DNA from: Lawsonibacter asaccharolyticus
Lineage (GTDB): Bacteria; Bacillota; Clostridia; Oscillospirales; Oscillospiraceae
Assembly: GCA_003112755.1 (NCBI GenBank)
Contig: BFBT01000001.1
Span: 992,001-1,056,000, forward strand
Length of the DNA stretch: 64,000 nucleotides
Direction: 5' to 3'
Shown: positions 23,499 to 31,763 of the stretch, one piece after another
Layout of the letters: each line of letters begins with the position of its first letter
How positions within the stretch are numbered: position 1 is the stretch's first letter
Program-made: the position numbers and the translations under genes
The notes under the pieces: model-generated
Told to the model about the DNA's origin: nothing
Databases searched by the model: none
Seen by the model: only the letters and a program-made list of their open reading frames with translations

Positions 23499-24919
23499 GC
23501 CGTCCCCTCCAGGGGGAGCACAAAGGTGATGCGGGTGCCCACGTCCTCCCGGGAGACCACCTCGAACCAGCCGCCGTGGCGGTCCACGATCCACCGGGCG
23601 ATGGACAGCCCCAGCCCGGTCCCCCCGGTCTGGCGGGCCCGGGAGCTGTCGGTGCGGTAAAAGCGGTCAAAGATATGAGGGATGGCCTGGGGCACGATGC
23701 CCATCCCCTCGTCCTGGACCGTGACCCTGGCATAGTCCTTCTGGGCCGACACCCGGAGATAGACCCGCCCCTCCGGGCCGCTGTACTTGACGCTGTTGTC
23801 CATCAGGATGCGCATCACCTGCTTCACCAGCCCTGGGTCGGCCCGGACCACCACCGGCCCCTGCCACCGGGCCAGGAAGGCCCGCTCCGGGTGGATCATC
23901 TGCTCCTCCCGCAGCACGTCCTCCGCCACCGCGGTCAGGTCCATCAGCTGCGGTCGGATGGGCTGGGTGTCGTTGTCTCCCCGGGCCAGGAACAGCAGCT
24001 GCTCCACCAGACGCTCCATGGCGTCCGACTCGGAGCGGATGGCGTCGATGGCCTCCTGCCGGGCCTCCGGGTCGTCCTTGCCCCACCGGTCCAGCAGAGC
24101 GGCGTAACCCTGAATGACCGCGATGGGGGTGCGCAGCTCGTGGCTGGCGTCAGAGACGAACTGCATCTGCGCGGAGTAGGCCGCGTTCACCCGGTCCAGC
24201 ATGTCGTTGATGGCCTTGGCCAGGGTCTTCAGCTCCTTCTGGGTGCCGGGCAGGTCGATACGGCTGTCCAGGTGGGTGGCGTTGATCTTGCTCAGCTCGC
24301 CGGCCAGGGCCTCCAGCTCCCGCCTGGACATGTGGGTCATGGAGTTGAGCCGGGCGGCAGTGGCCGCCAGCTCCTGGATGGGCCTCAGGGTGCGGCGGAT
24401 AGTCCCGGCATTGCGGAACAGGTTGGCGATCAGGGAGATGATCTGCACCGTGAGGAGGATAAAGCCCGCCCACTTCAACATCCGCCCGATCCCGGACAGA
24501 TCCACCGTAATGGCGTAGGGCTCCCCGCCGTTGGGCAGTTCCACGGTGTAGTAGGAGAACAGCACATAGGTGCGCAGGCCGTCCGCTGTTGCCTCCCCGC
24601 CAGAGAACCACCCCAGCTCCCCTACGTCCACTCCCTTGGGCTCCCGGTCCAGGGGGATGATGGTGTAGTCGCTGGCCGCCATCCAGGGGACGGCCTCCGC
24701 GGTGGGCACCCCCCGCTCCTGGACCAGCTGGGCCACGTCCGCGCAGCGCTTTTCCGCCCACATCAGCTGCCCCATCAGGGCCAGCACCACCAGCAGCAGG
24801 TCCATACACAGAAAGATCCCCAGCTGCCGGAAAAACAGCCGGGTATTCAGCCGCAGGACCAGCGACTGGGACTTGGCCCCGCTGGGGGGCGTCTTGTTCT
24901 TCATGTCCCGTTTTCCCAC
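23495..24919 (-). CDS. Sensor histidine kinase
   Basis: Membrane sensor kinase of 474 residues. It has two membrane segments (about 33-50 and 147-167) flanking an external domain of about 95 residues, then a HAMP-like linker. The dimerisation domain carries the phospho-accepting H260 (VSDASHELRTP) and the ATPase domain has DNSVKYSG, DEGMGI and GGTGLGLSIA. I take the GTG at 24919, preceded by GAGGAGG; an ATG at 24904 is possible. The partner response regulator is two genes upstream. The stimulus is unknown. Confidence 0.9.
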   Translation of the reverse strand: MGKRDMKNKTPPSGAKSQSLVLRLNTRLFFRQLGIFLCMDLLLVVLALMGQLMWAEKRCADVAQLVQERGVPTAEAVPWMAASDYTIIPLDREPKGVDVGELGWFSGGEATADGLRTYVLFSYYTVELPNGGEPYAITVDLSGIGRMLKWAGFILLTVQIISLIANLFRNAGTIRRTLRPIQELAATAARLNSMTHMSRRELEALAGELSKINATHLDSRIDLPGTQKELKTLAKAINDMLDRVNAAYSAQMQFVSDASHELRTPIAVIQGYAALLDRWGKDDPEARQEAIDAIRSESDAMERLVEQLLFLARGDNDTQPIRPQLMDLTAVAEDVLREEQMIHPERAFLARWQGPVVVRADPGLVKQVMRILMDNSVKYSGPEGRVYLRVSAQKDYARVTVQDEGMGIVPQAIPHIFDRFYRTDSSRARQTGGTGLGLSIARWIVDRHGGWFEVVSREDVGTRITFVLPLEGTA

Positions 24920-24953
24920 CGGGCCCCCTCCTCTCCTTCCATGCCGCAGCCGG

Positions 24954-25460
24954 TCAGCCCTCCTGCTTTTTCAGCCACTCCAGCAGGGGCGTCAGATTCC
25001 GGAAGGCCACGCAGCTGCCCCCGCGGAGCAGCAGATCCAGCTGCCGCTGTTCCTGAGGGGTCCGCTCCCGCTTCTGCTGGAGGGACTGCCGCAGCCCCCT
25101 GGTGGCCATCCCTACCATCCGGCGCTGGAGCCACCCCACCTTTTTCGGGGCCCAGCCGCCCTGAAGGTAGAAGATGGGGGCGTTTGGCACATAGTTGGAC
25201 CGGGCCAGGTCCTGCAGCACCTTGTCCCCCGGCGGCGTCATGCCCACGCCGCAGGCGGCCCGGACATGAAAGCGCTTAACTGCGTGGTCGATGCCGCTGA
25301 TATGCCCGGCCATCAGCCATCCCAGGTACAGGATGTCGCTCCCGGGCCCCACCTTTCCCGTAGCCTCGTCCAGGGCACAGACCGGCAGCCCGGCGGCCCG
25401 GCCCAGCATCTGGGCGTACTCCCGGGTAAAACCGGTCTTGGAGGTATAAACGATCGTCAT
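24954..25460 (-). CDS. Flavodoxin-domain protein
   Basis: A 168-residue cytoplasmic protein whose N-terminus matches a flavodoxin-like FMN-binding fold: IVYTSKTGFTREYAQML near 3-19 is the phosphate-binding loop pattern, and DILYLGWLMAGHI near 42-54 fits the second strand. The C-terminal half is basic and helical. It is probably an electron carrier or a quinone or protoporphyrinogen-type oxidoreductase, substrate unknown. Placement between the response regulator and the sensor kinase of one operon is unusual and hints at redox input. AAGGGGAG precedes the ATG. Confidence 0.75.
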   Translation of the reverse strand: MTIVYTSKTGFTREYAQMLGRAAGLPVCALDEATGKVGPGSDILYLGWLMAGHISGIDHAVKRFHVRAACGVGMTPPGDKVLQDLARSNYVPNAPIFYLQGGWAPKKVGWLQRRMVGMATRGLRQSLQQKRERTPQEQRQLDLLLRGGSCVAFRNLTPLLEWLKKQEG

Positions 25461-25487
25461 ATGAATCAGCTCCCCTTCTTCCCGGCC

Positions 25488-26174
25488 TTACTCCTCCCGG
25501 ATGACGTAGCCCACGCCCCGTACAGTGTGGATCAGCTTGATGTCAAAGGCCTCGTCGATCTTGCTGCGGAGGAAACGGATATATACGTCCACCGAGTTGG
25601 TCTCCCCCACGAAGTCGAAGCCCCACACGCTGTCCAGCAGGGCCTCCCGGCTGAGCACCCTGCCCTTGTTCTCCAGCAGGTGGTGGAGCAGGTCGAACTC
25701 CCGGCGGGTCAGCTCCACCGGCGTCCCGGACACTGCCACGGTGTGGCGCTCCACGTCCATGGTCAGGGGACCGGCGGACAGCAGCGGCTCCTCCGGCCGC
25801 TCTCCGCTCCCCCGCTTCCGCAGGGCCGCCCGGATGCGGGCCAGCAGCTCCTCGATGGCGAAGGGCTTGGTGATATAGTCGTCCGCCCCGGAGTCCAGGC
25901 CGGATACCTTGTCCACCACGCTGTCCCGGGCGGTGAGCATGATGACGGGGAGCTGTACCCCCTCCTTCCGCAGGCGGCGCAGCACCTCCATGCCGGACAG
26001 CTGGGGCAGCATGATGTCCAGCAGCACCAGGTCGTACTCCCCCGACAGGGCCCGCTCCAGGCCGGAGCGGCCGTCGAAGCTCTTGTGCACCTGATAGCCC
26101 TCATACCGCAGCTCCAGCTCCACCATCCGAGCCAGCTTTTCCTCATCCTCCACCAGAAGGATCTTTTCTTCCAT
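25488..26174 (-). CDS. OmpR-family response regulator
   Basis: A 228-residue cytoplasmic two-component regulator. The receiver domain (1-115) has the acidic pair near E9-D10, the phospho-accepting D53 (LLDIMLPQ) and a conserved Thr/Lys (MLTARD, KPF). The C-terminal winged-helix DNA-binding domain spans about 130-225 (LTRREFDLLHHLLENKG, ending VRGVGYVIREE). I start at the ATG at 26174, where the protein begins MEEKILLVEDE, the family start, after AGAGAGG. The partner kinase is at 23495-24919. Confidence 0.93.
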   Translation of the reverse strand: MEEKILLVEDEEKLARMVELELRYEGYQVHKSFDGRSGLERALSGEYDLVLLDIMLPQLSGMEVLRRLRKEGVQLPVIMLTARDSVVDKVSGLDSGADDYITKPFAIEELLARIRAALRKRGSGERPEEPLLSAGPLTMDVERHTVAVSGTPVELTRREFDLLHHLLENKGRVLSREALLDSVWGFDFVGETNSVDVYIRFLRSKIDEAFDIKLIHTVRGVGYVIREE

Positions 26175-26214
26175 ATCCTCTCTCACCTCAACATCCGGGC
26201 ACTCCCCCGGAGAT

Positions 26215-26850
26215 CTATTCCTTGCCGTCCCGGTCCCGGGTCCGCTTCTCATACTGGAGGTGCAGCTCATCCATTACCTGGCGCCCCATGTCGGCGGCGG
26301 TGCTGGCCACGTTCTCCATCACGTCGTTGATGCTGTCCCGCTCCAGCTCGGGGCCGGAAAAGCGGTAGCGGAATCCGAAGAACAGCCCGATCAGCAGCAG
26401 GGGAATGGTCACATAGAAGGCGAACACAAACAGGATCAACAGGATCAGCAGGGGCAGGGAGGTCACCGGCTCGTCCCGGCGCCACACCTCCAGCTCGTTA
26501 TCTACCAGCACCCGGTAGAGCCGGGACAGCAGCTCCCGCAGGGAGCGGCCCCGCCGCTTCTCCCCCTTGGGCCACACCACCACCACGCCCAGCGGGCTCC
26601 TGTGCTTCTTTTTCTTTCCCGGCTCCGGTGTCTCCTGGACCACCAGTTCGGCCGCCGTGGGCTGGGACTCCTTCTCCTCCCGGCCCGACCACCGGGTCCC
26701 CTCCGCCTGGGGGATGGCCCCCTTCTCCTCCAGATAGATCAGGGCGTCCAGCAGATTCCCCTCGCTGTACTCCAGGGCCTCCTTGGCCTGGGCGTAGGAC
26801 ACGGGGGCCTTCTCCCGCAGGCGCTCTACCATCTCCACTGTGATCTCCAT
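26215..26850 (-). CDS. UBA-like/DUF4342 membrane protein
   Basis: A 211-residue protein. Residues 1-45 resemble a UBA/TS-N helical bundle (MVERLREKAPVSYAQAKEAL), followed by a polar linker rich in Lys and Glu. A DUF4342-like region (GVVVVWPKGEKRR) comes next, then membrane helices at about 128-162. The C-terminal 45 residues are helical and charged. It is the first gene of an operon with a two-component system. Its role is unknown; it could be a membrane partner whose state the kinase reports. AAAGGAG precedes the ATG. Confidence 0.75.
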   Translation of the reverse strand: MEITVEMVERLREKAPVSYAQAKEALEYSEGNLLDALIYLEEKGAIPQAEGTRWSGREEKESQPTAAELVVQETPEPGKKKKHRSPLGVVVVWPKGEKRRGRSLRELLSRLYRVLVDNELEVWRRDEPVTSLPLLILLILFVFAFYVTIPLLLIGLFFGFRYRFSGPELERDSINDVMENVASTAADMGRQVMDELHLQYEKRTRDRDGKE

Positions 26851-26892
26851 CCTGAATCGCTCCTTTCCGGGCAGTCTGCCTGTTCTGACGTC

Positions 26893-26921
26893 AGTATAAC
26901 CGCCCGGGCTTGAAGTGTCCT
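26893..26921 (-). promoter_or_regulatory. Predicted promoter of the DUF4342/two-component operon
   Basis: Minus strand AGGACA (26916-26921), 17 bases, TATACT (26893-26898). A TGACGTCA palindrome directly downstream could be a binding site. Confidence 0.45.
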
Positions 26922-26966
26922 TTAGCCTTTCTTAAAAATGGATGAAAACGCCTTTCCCGCGGCTGC

Positions 26967-26995
26967 TTGTGATTCTCATTATACTATGCTATAAT
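26967..26995 (+). promoter_or_regulatory. Predicted promoter of the NodB-like gene
   Basis: TTGTGA (26967-26972), 17 bases, TATAAT (26990-26995), 33 bases before the start codon. Confidence 0.6.
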
Positions 26996-27027
26996 CCCCT
27001 TATCAACTGGAAACGGAGGTGTGCCCC

Positions 27028-28218
27028 TTGAAAAAGCGTCTCGGCGCCCTGCTGTGCGCCCTGGTCATGTGTCTGGCCCTGCTGTCCCCCGCCTCGGCTT
27101 TGGAGGAGGTGTGCTTTACCTCCCTGAACAACAAGCTGCTGCCCCTGGCCTCCGACACCATGCCCCTCTGGTCCGGAGGCGTCCTCTACGTGCCCGCCTC
27201 CCTGTTCGACGGCAGCGCCACCAACGCCAGCTACGGCGTGACCCTGGGGGTCAGCCTCACTCAGAGCCAGAGCAGCGGCACCATCACCCTTTACAGCCTC
27301 AGCGGCATCCTGGTCTTTGACCTGAACTCCGGCATCTGCGTAGACCAGCAGACCGGCGAGCTGCTCAGCGGCCGGGCCATCACCCGCAACGGCCGCATCT
27401 ACCTCCCCCTGAACATCGTGGTGGACTTTTTCGGGCTGCGGAGCTCCTATCTCCACACCGATTACGGCTATCTGGTCCGCATCAAGAACCGGGACGACAC
27501 CGCCTCCAACGGGCGGCGCTCCATCCTCACCGACGATGTCTTCATCGACTCGGCCGGCAACCAGATGAACCTCCAGCTGAAGGAGTACCAAAAGAGCCTG
27601 CTCCCTGTGGAGGAACCCGAGACCCCTGACGTCACCCCAGCGGTCCCCGCCGATCCCCCGGGCCAGGAGCTGGACCCCACCTCCATCCCCACCTATCTGG
27701 CCTTCCGCTGCCAGACGGGGGAGGCGTTGGACAGCATCCTCACCACTTTGGAGAAATCCGGAAAATCCGGCGTCTTCTTCTTCGCCCCGGAGGAGCTCTC
27801 TGTCCATGGGGACATGGTCCGCCGCCTGCTGGGCACCGGGCACAGCGTTGGCATCCTTGTCCAGGCCGGCACCCCGGAGGGGGCCCGAGCGGAGCTGGAG
27901 GCAGGGAACCGCGCCCTGGCGGAGCAGACCCGCAGCTGCACCCGCTATGTCTACTGCGGAGAGGCCCTGTGGGAGGGGCTGGAGGCGGAGGGCTGGGTCT
28001 GCTGGCAGGAGAGCCTGGACGCCGTTCCTCTGGACGGGGAGCAGAGCGCCGCCTCCTACTCCTACGGCGTTCTGCGCCAGCTGGGCCGGGCTGCCCTGAA
28101 CAGCGCCTATGTTACCCTGGATGACAGCCGGCAGACCGCGGATGTTCTCCCCGCCCTGCTTCGTCAGCTGAACTATCGGGAGTACGTGGTCAGTACCCCG
28201 ATGGAGACCAAGCTGTGA
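27028..28218 (+). CDS. Secreted protein with a degenerate polysaccharide-deacetylase-like domain
   Basis: A 396-residue exported protein. A Sec signal peptide (MKKRLGALLCALVMCLALLS, cleavage near ASA-L) is followed by an N-terminal domain of about 130 residues resembling copper-amine-oxidase-N-type cell-wall domains, a Pro-rich linker (about 190-210), and a C-terminal domain with the NodB topology (GVFFFAPEEL, MVRRLLGTGHSVGILV). The catalytic TFDDGP and HxxxH motifs are absent, so deacetylase activity is unlikely. The start is TTG at 27028 after GGAGGTG; a GTG at 27019 is less likely. Confidence 0.7.
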   Translation: MKKRLGALLCALVMCLALLSPASALEEVCFTSLNNKLLPLASDTMPLWSGGVLYVPASLFDGSATNASYGVTLGVSLTQSQSSGTITLYSLSGILVFDLNSGICVDQQTGELLSGRAITRNGRIYLPLNIVVDFFGLRSSYLHTDYGYLVRIKNRDDTASNGRRSILTDDVFIDSAGNQMNLQLKEYQKSLLPVEEPETPDVTPAVPADPPGQELDPTSIPTYLAFRCQTGEALDSILTTLEKSGKSGVFFFAPEELSVHGDMVRRLLGTGHSVGILVQAGTPEGARAELEAGNRALAEQTRSCTRYVYCGEALWEGLEAEGWVCWQESLDAVPLDGEQSAASYSYGVLRQLGRAALNSAYVTLDDSRQTADVLPALLRQLNYREYVVSTPMETKL

Positions 28219-28535
28219 GGCGGGTGGATCTGGCCCGGCCCGGAGCCCCCTCTGGTGACCGGGCCCGGGTGGCCCGCCTGACCCGGCACTTGAAGGCCCG
28301 GCTGGAGGACTTCGGCCCCGGCGGGCCCCGAGTGACGGGGGTGGATGAGGCGTCCGGCACCGTTACCGCCCGCTTCCCCGGCCAGGACACCGGCGGGGTG
28401 CTGGACCGGCTGGAGCGGGACTGGGGTGTCACCGTCCTTCAGGATGGGGAGGACGCCGTGTTCCGCCTTGCCCCCTCTGTCCGGTTTGAGGACCTGGACT
28501 ACGTGTGGGGCGCGCTCTTCGAGGTGCTGGGCTGA
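28215..28535 (+). CDS. Hypothetical 106-residue protein
   Basis: A small cytoplasmic protein starting with a GTG that overlaps the stop of the NodB-like gene (GTGA), so the two are translationally coupled. The chain is basic at the N-terminus and then forms an alternating beta/alpha pattern (VTARFPGQDTGGVLDRLERD, GVTVLQDGEDAVFRLAP, VRFEDLDYVWGALFEVLG) that resembles the C-terminal small domain of PLP-dependent aminotransferases. No catalytic lysine region exists. It could be a stand-alone domain or a truncated gene. Confidence 0.55.
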   Translation: MRRVDLARPGAPSGDRARVARLTRHLKARLEDFGPGGPRVTGVDEASGTVTARFPGQDTGGVLDRLERDWGVTVLQDGEDAVFRLAPSVRFEDLDYVWGALFEVLG

Positions 28536-28566
28536 GATCGGCTCCTTTCCTTCTTCCATTCCCCAC

Positions 28567-28595
28567 TTGACAGGTCGGGCGTTTGGTGATATAGT
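28567..28595 (+). promoter_or_regulatory. thrS promoter
   Basis: Consensus TTGACA (28567-28572), 17 bases, TATAGT (28590-28595), directly upstream of the T-box leader. Confidence 0.7.
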
Positions 28596-28602
28596 GCGTT
28601 TG

Positions 28603-28850
28603 TCAAATGAGCACTGATGGAGAAGAGGCCGCGGGACTCGCCCAGAGAGGGACGCAAAGGCTGGAAGCGTCCTGCGACATTGCCGCGGCTGGTACCACTC
28701 CTGAGCCGCCCGGGATGACCGGGACGGGCCCGCCCGTTACAGCGGTCACAAGCGGCGGTTTTCTGTAAAACCGCAAGCAGGGTGGAACCGTGGAGCGCCT
28801 TACTGCGCCTCACCCCTGATGGAGATTCAGGGGCGAGGCGCTTTTGTTTT
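28603..28850 (+). promoter_or_regulatory. T-box riboswitch of thrS
   Basis: A leader of about 250 bases that should sense uncharged tRNA-Thr. The T-box core AGGGTGGAACCGTGG is at 28779-28793, preceded by a stem III-like hairpin (GCGGTTTT/AAAACCGC). The terminator stem is 28805-28819 paired with 28827-28841, followed by TTTTGTTTT. Stem I lies in about 28615-28715, with a GGTACCAC stretch near 28690 that offers an ACC threonine specifier codon. The core differs from the commonest form (GGTGGAACC rather than GGTGGTACC). Confidence 0.88.
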
Positions 28851-28912
28851 GCCCCTCAGAGCCTTTGGGGGGCGCGCCCTGCGCACCCCCGCGGACGCAA
28901 GGAGGTATTTTG

Positions 28913-30676
28913 ATGTCCGAAGAAGTCAAAAATGAATTTACCTTTGAAAACCCTGAGTACCGCCAGACCTACTGGCACACCTGCTCCCATGTGATGGCCC
29001 AGGCGGTCAAGCGCCTGTGGCCCGAGGTGAAGCTGGCCATCGGCCCCTCTATCGACGAGGGCTGGTACTACGACATGGACGCCCCCTTCGCCTTCACGCC
29101 CGAGCACCTGGAGCAGATCGAGGCCGAGATGCGGAAGATCTGCAAGGAGAAGCTGAAGCTGGAGCGATTCGAGCTGCCCCGGGAGGAGGCTGTCAAATTT
29201 ATGGAGGAGAAGGGAGAGCCCTTCAAGGTGGAGCTGATCCAGGATCTGCCCGAAGACGCCCACATCTCCTTCTATAAGCAGGGCGAGTTCACCGACCTGT
29301 GCGCCGGTCCCCACCTGGACTCCACCGGCCGCATCAAGGGCAACGCCCTGAAGCTCACTGCCTGCAATGCCGCCTACTGGCGCGGTGACTCCAACCGGGA
29401 GACCCTCCAGCGCATCTACGGCATCGCCTTCCCCAAGAAAGACGAGCTGGACGCCTATCTGGCCAAGATCGAAGAGGCCAAGAAGCGGGACCACCGGAAG
29501 CTGGGCAAGGAGCTGGGCCTGTTCATGCTCCGGGACGAGGGCCCCGGCTTCCCCTTCTTCCTGCCCAAGGGCATGACCCTGAAGAACACCCTGCTGGACT
29601 ACTGGCGTCAGGTCCACAAGAAGTACGGCTATGTGGAGATCTCCACCCCCATCATGCTCAACCGTCAGCTGTGGGAGCGCTCCGGCCACTGGGACCACTA
29701 TAAGAACAATATGTACACCACCGTCATTGACGATGTGGACTTCGCCGTCAAGCCCATGAACTGCCCCGGCGGGATGCTGGTCTATGCCAGCCAGCCCCAC
29801 TCCTATAAGGAGCTGCCCCTGCGGGTGGGCGAGATCGGCCTGGTCCACCGCCACGAGCTGTCCGGCGCCCTCCACGGCCTGTTCCGGGTGCGCTGCTTCA
29901 ACCAGGACGACGCCCATGTCTTTATGACCCGGGACCAGATGCAGGACGTGATCCAGGAGACCGTCCGCCTGTTCGACGAGGTCTACTCCGTCTTCGGCCT
30001 GAGCTACACCATTGAGCTGTCCACCATGCCAGAGGACCACATCGGCACCGTGGAGGAGTGGGAGCGCAACCAGGACATCCTGAAAAACGCCATCACCGCC
30101 ATGGGCAAGGATTTCGTCATCAACGAGGGGGACGGCGCCTTCTACGGCCCCAAGCTGGACTTCCATCTGGCCGACTCCCTGGGCCGCACCTGGCAGTGCG
30201 GCACCATCCAGCTGGACAGCCAGCTGCCTGAGCGCTTCGAGCTGGAGTACACCGGCGAGGACGGCCAGAAGCACCGCCCCGTGATGATCCACCGGGTGGT
30301 GCTGGGCTCCATCGAGCGGTTCATCGGCGTCATCACCGAACACTTTGCCGGCGCTTTCCCCGCATGGCTCGCCCCCGTCCAGGTGAAGGTCCTGCCTGTC
30401 ACCGACCGGGCCGCCCAGTACGCCGACCAGATCTCCAAGGACCTGGATGAGGCCGGTTTCCGGGTAGAGGTGGACCACCGCAACGAGAAGATCGGCAAGA
30501 AGATCCGGGAGGCCACCATGGAGAAGGTCCCCTATATGCTGGTGGTGGGCGACCGGGACATGGAGGGTCAGACCGTCTCTGTCCGCATGCGCTCCGGTGA
30601 GGACCTGGGCGCCATGTCCTGCGTCCAGTTCCAGGCCCTTCTGGCCGAGGACGTGCGGACCAAGGCCATCAAATAA
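28913..30676 (+). CDS. thrS: Threonyl-tRNA synthetase
   Basis: Charges tRNA-Thr with threonine in the cytoplasm. The 587-residue chain lacks the N-terminal TGS domain of the longer enzymes and begins with the editing domain: HTCSH (about 18-22) and CAGPH (about 119-123) are its metal-type motifs. The class II catalytic core includes motif 2 (MNCPGGM with the zinc-ligand Cys; RVGEIGLVHRHE) and motif 3. The anticodon-binding domain covers about 480-580. I start at the ATG at 28913 after AAGGAGG. Controlled by the T-box leader. Confidence 0.96.
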   Translation: MSEEVKNEFTFENPEYRQTYWHTCSHVMAQAVKRLWPEVKLAIGPSIDEGWYYDMDAPFAFTPEHLEQIEAEMRKICKEKLKLERFELPREEAVKFMEEKGEPFKVELIQDLPEDAHISFYKQGEFTDLCAGPHLDSTGRIKGNALKLTACNAAYWRGDSNRETLQRIYGIAFPKKDELDAYLAKIEEAKKRDHRKLGKELGLFMLRDEGPGFPFFLPKGMTLKNTLLDYWRQVHKKYGYVEISTPIMLNRQLWERSGHWDHYKNNMYTTVIDDVDFAVKPMNCPGGMLVYASQPHSYKELPLRVGEIGLVHRHELSGALHGLFRVRCFNQDDAHVFMTRDQMQDVIQETVRLFDEVYSVFGLSYTIELSTMPEDHIGTVEEWERNQDILKNAITAMGKDFVINEGDGAFYGPKLDFHLADSLGRTWQCGTIQLDSQLPERFELEYTGEDGQKHRPVMIHRVVLGSIERFIGVITEHFAGAFPAWLAPVQVKVLPVTDRAAQYADQISKDLDEAGFRVEVDHRNEKIGKKIREATMEKVPYMLVVGDRDMEGQTVSVRMRSGEDLGAMSCVQFQALLAEDVRTKAIK

Positions 30677-30773
30677 GCGGCTTTCAGAGCATTCGATCCA
30701 TCCCTTGGATACCATAGAAGTCTGGTCCCGGCGCGGGAAATGACTGCGGCGCCGGGGAATACCGGCATAATGA

Positions 30774-30812
30774 AAAAAGGGAGGCGCTTCCGGCGGAAGC
30801 GCCTCCCTTTTT
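30774..30812. terminator. Bidirectional terminator after thrS and the GntR-ABC operon
   Basis: An 18-bp perfect stem (30774-30791 with 30795-30812) with A and T runs on the two sides. It overlaps the stop of the convergent 68-residue gene. Confidence 0.85.
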
Positions 30813-31018
30813 CAACCGCTTTTGCACTGGTCCACGTAATACCGTCCTCCAGCACAGGGGACCAGAACGCCCCGCTCCACCAGCTGGTCAAATTTGATGC
30901 CCAGCCCCCGGAAGACTCCCGCCTCCTCCGGCGTTCTGGCCGTCTCCTCCGAGACCGCCCCCGCCTCCAGGAACTGCCTGATGATGGCTCTCTTTCGGAT
31001 GGCACCCGCCGGTATCAT
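30812..31018 (-). CDS. Small hypothetical protein (possible winged-helix)
   Basis: A 68-residue cytoplasmic protein. The pattern MIPAGAIRKRAIIRQFLEAG, then FDQLVERGVLVPCAGGRYYV looks like a minimal winged helix, ending in the beta-wing. GAAAGGAGG precedes the ATG. It is the last gene of the GntR-ABC operon, 15 bases from the permease. It may be an accessory regulator; no named family recognised. Confidence 0.6.
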   Translation of the reverse strand: MIPAGAIRKRAIIRQFLEAGAVSEETARTPEEAGVFRGLGIKFDQLVERGVLVPCAGGRYYVDQCKSG

Positions 31019-31033
31019 GGCCTCCCCCTCCTT

Positions 31034-31759
31034 TCAGTTTTTCACCACTGCGTGGAGCAGGGACCACACGGACCAGACCAGGGACCCCGCCAGCAGGACC
31101 ACCATCAGGGGGACCAGATCCTTCAGGAACACAAAGCCGCCGAAGAGGGAATCACCGAAGATGACCGCCATCCAGATGGCCCACAGGAACCAGCCTCCTT
31201 TTCCTCCAAAGCGCTGGATCACGCCTCCGATAATCAGCCCCAGCGCAATGGCGGCCAGGACGATGGCTGGATACCACCACCATTCCAAATACATATCCAC
31301 CACCAGCAGGGAGGGCACCGCCTCCGCTGCCGCCGTGCGCCCCAGCTCCGGGATCACCTGTCCGCTCCGCTCCAGCGTCACCGACGCCGCGCCGGAAATG
31401 GCCTTCCACAGCATGGGCGCCGTGGCCCGCTCCACCCAGGTCAACAGGGCGGCCAGCCCCATGGAGCACAGCGCTTGTGCCCCGGCCATCCCCATCAGCA
31501 GCCCCAGTGCCCGGCGGCGTGTCAGGCTGAAGCGCACCATTTGGTCAAAGGTGATGGCCAGATAGGTGGCGGTAACGACCAGGATCATCAGCCCCGCCGC
31601 CGCGGGCAGAGCGATCCCGGAGATGGTGACGCTGCTGTCTGGATGGCCCCAGAAGAGCACCCCCGCCGTGATCAGGTGGATGGCCAGGAAAATCCCCGCC
31701 ACCACTCCGCAGCCCTGGGCCAGATCCACCCAGTTGGCCCGGATCATTTTCATCATCAT
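31034..31759 (-). CDS. Multi-pass membrane protein, probable ABC-2-type permease
   Basis: A 241-residue integral membrane protein with about six hydrophobic segments (for example GVVAGIFLAIHLITAGVLFW near 18-37 and LMILVVTATYLAITFD near 57-72). It follows an ATPase and another membrane protein in one operon, an arrangement typical of YtrA-like GntR-controlled ABC systems. It probably forms the membrane part together with 31764-32426. Substrate unknown. Confidence 0.75.
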   Translation of the reverse strand: MMMKMIRANWVDLAQGCGVVAGIFLAIHLITAGVLFWGHPDSSVTISGIALPAAAGLMILVVTATYLAITFDQMVRFSLTRRRALGLLMGMAGAQALCSMGLAALLTWVERATAPMLWKAISGAASVTLERSGQVIPELGRTAAAEAVPSLLVVDMYLEWWWYPAIVLAAIALGLIIGGVIQRFGGKGGWFLWAIWMAVIFGDSLFGGFVFLKDLVPLMVVLLAGSLVWSVWSLLHAVVKN

Positions 31760-31763
31760 ATGC

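Noticed and set aside
24954..25460. A complete menaquinone-dependent protoporphyrinogen dehydrogenase (HemG)
   Set aside because: The flavodoxin start fits, but the C-terminal part does not clearly match HemG and no haem genes are near, so I give only a domain-level call.
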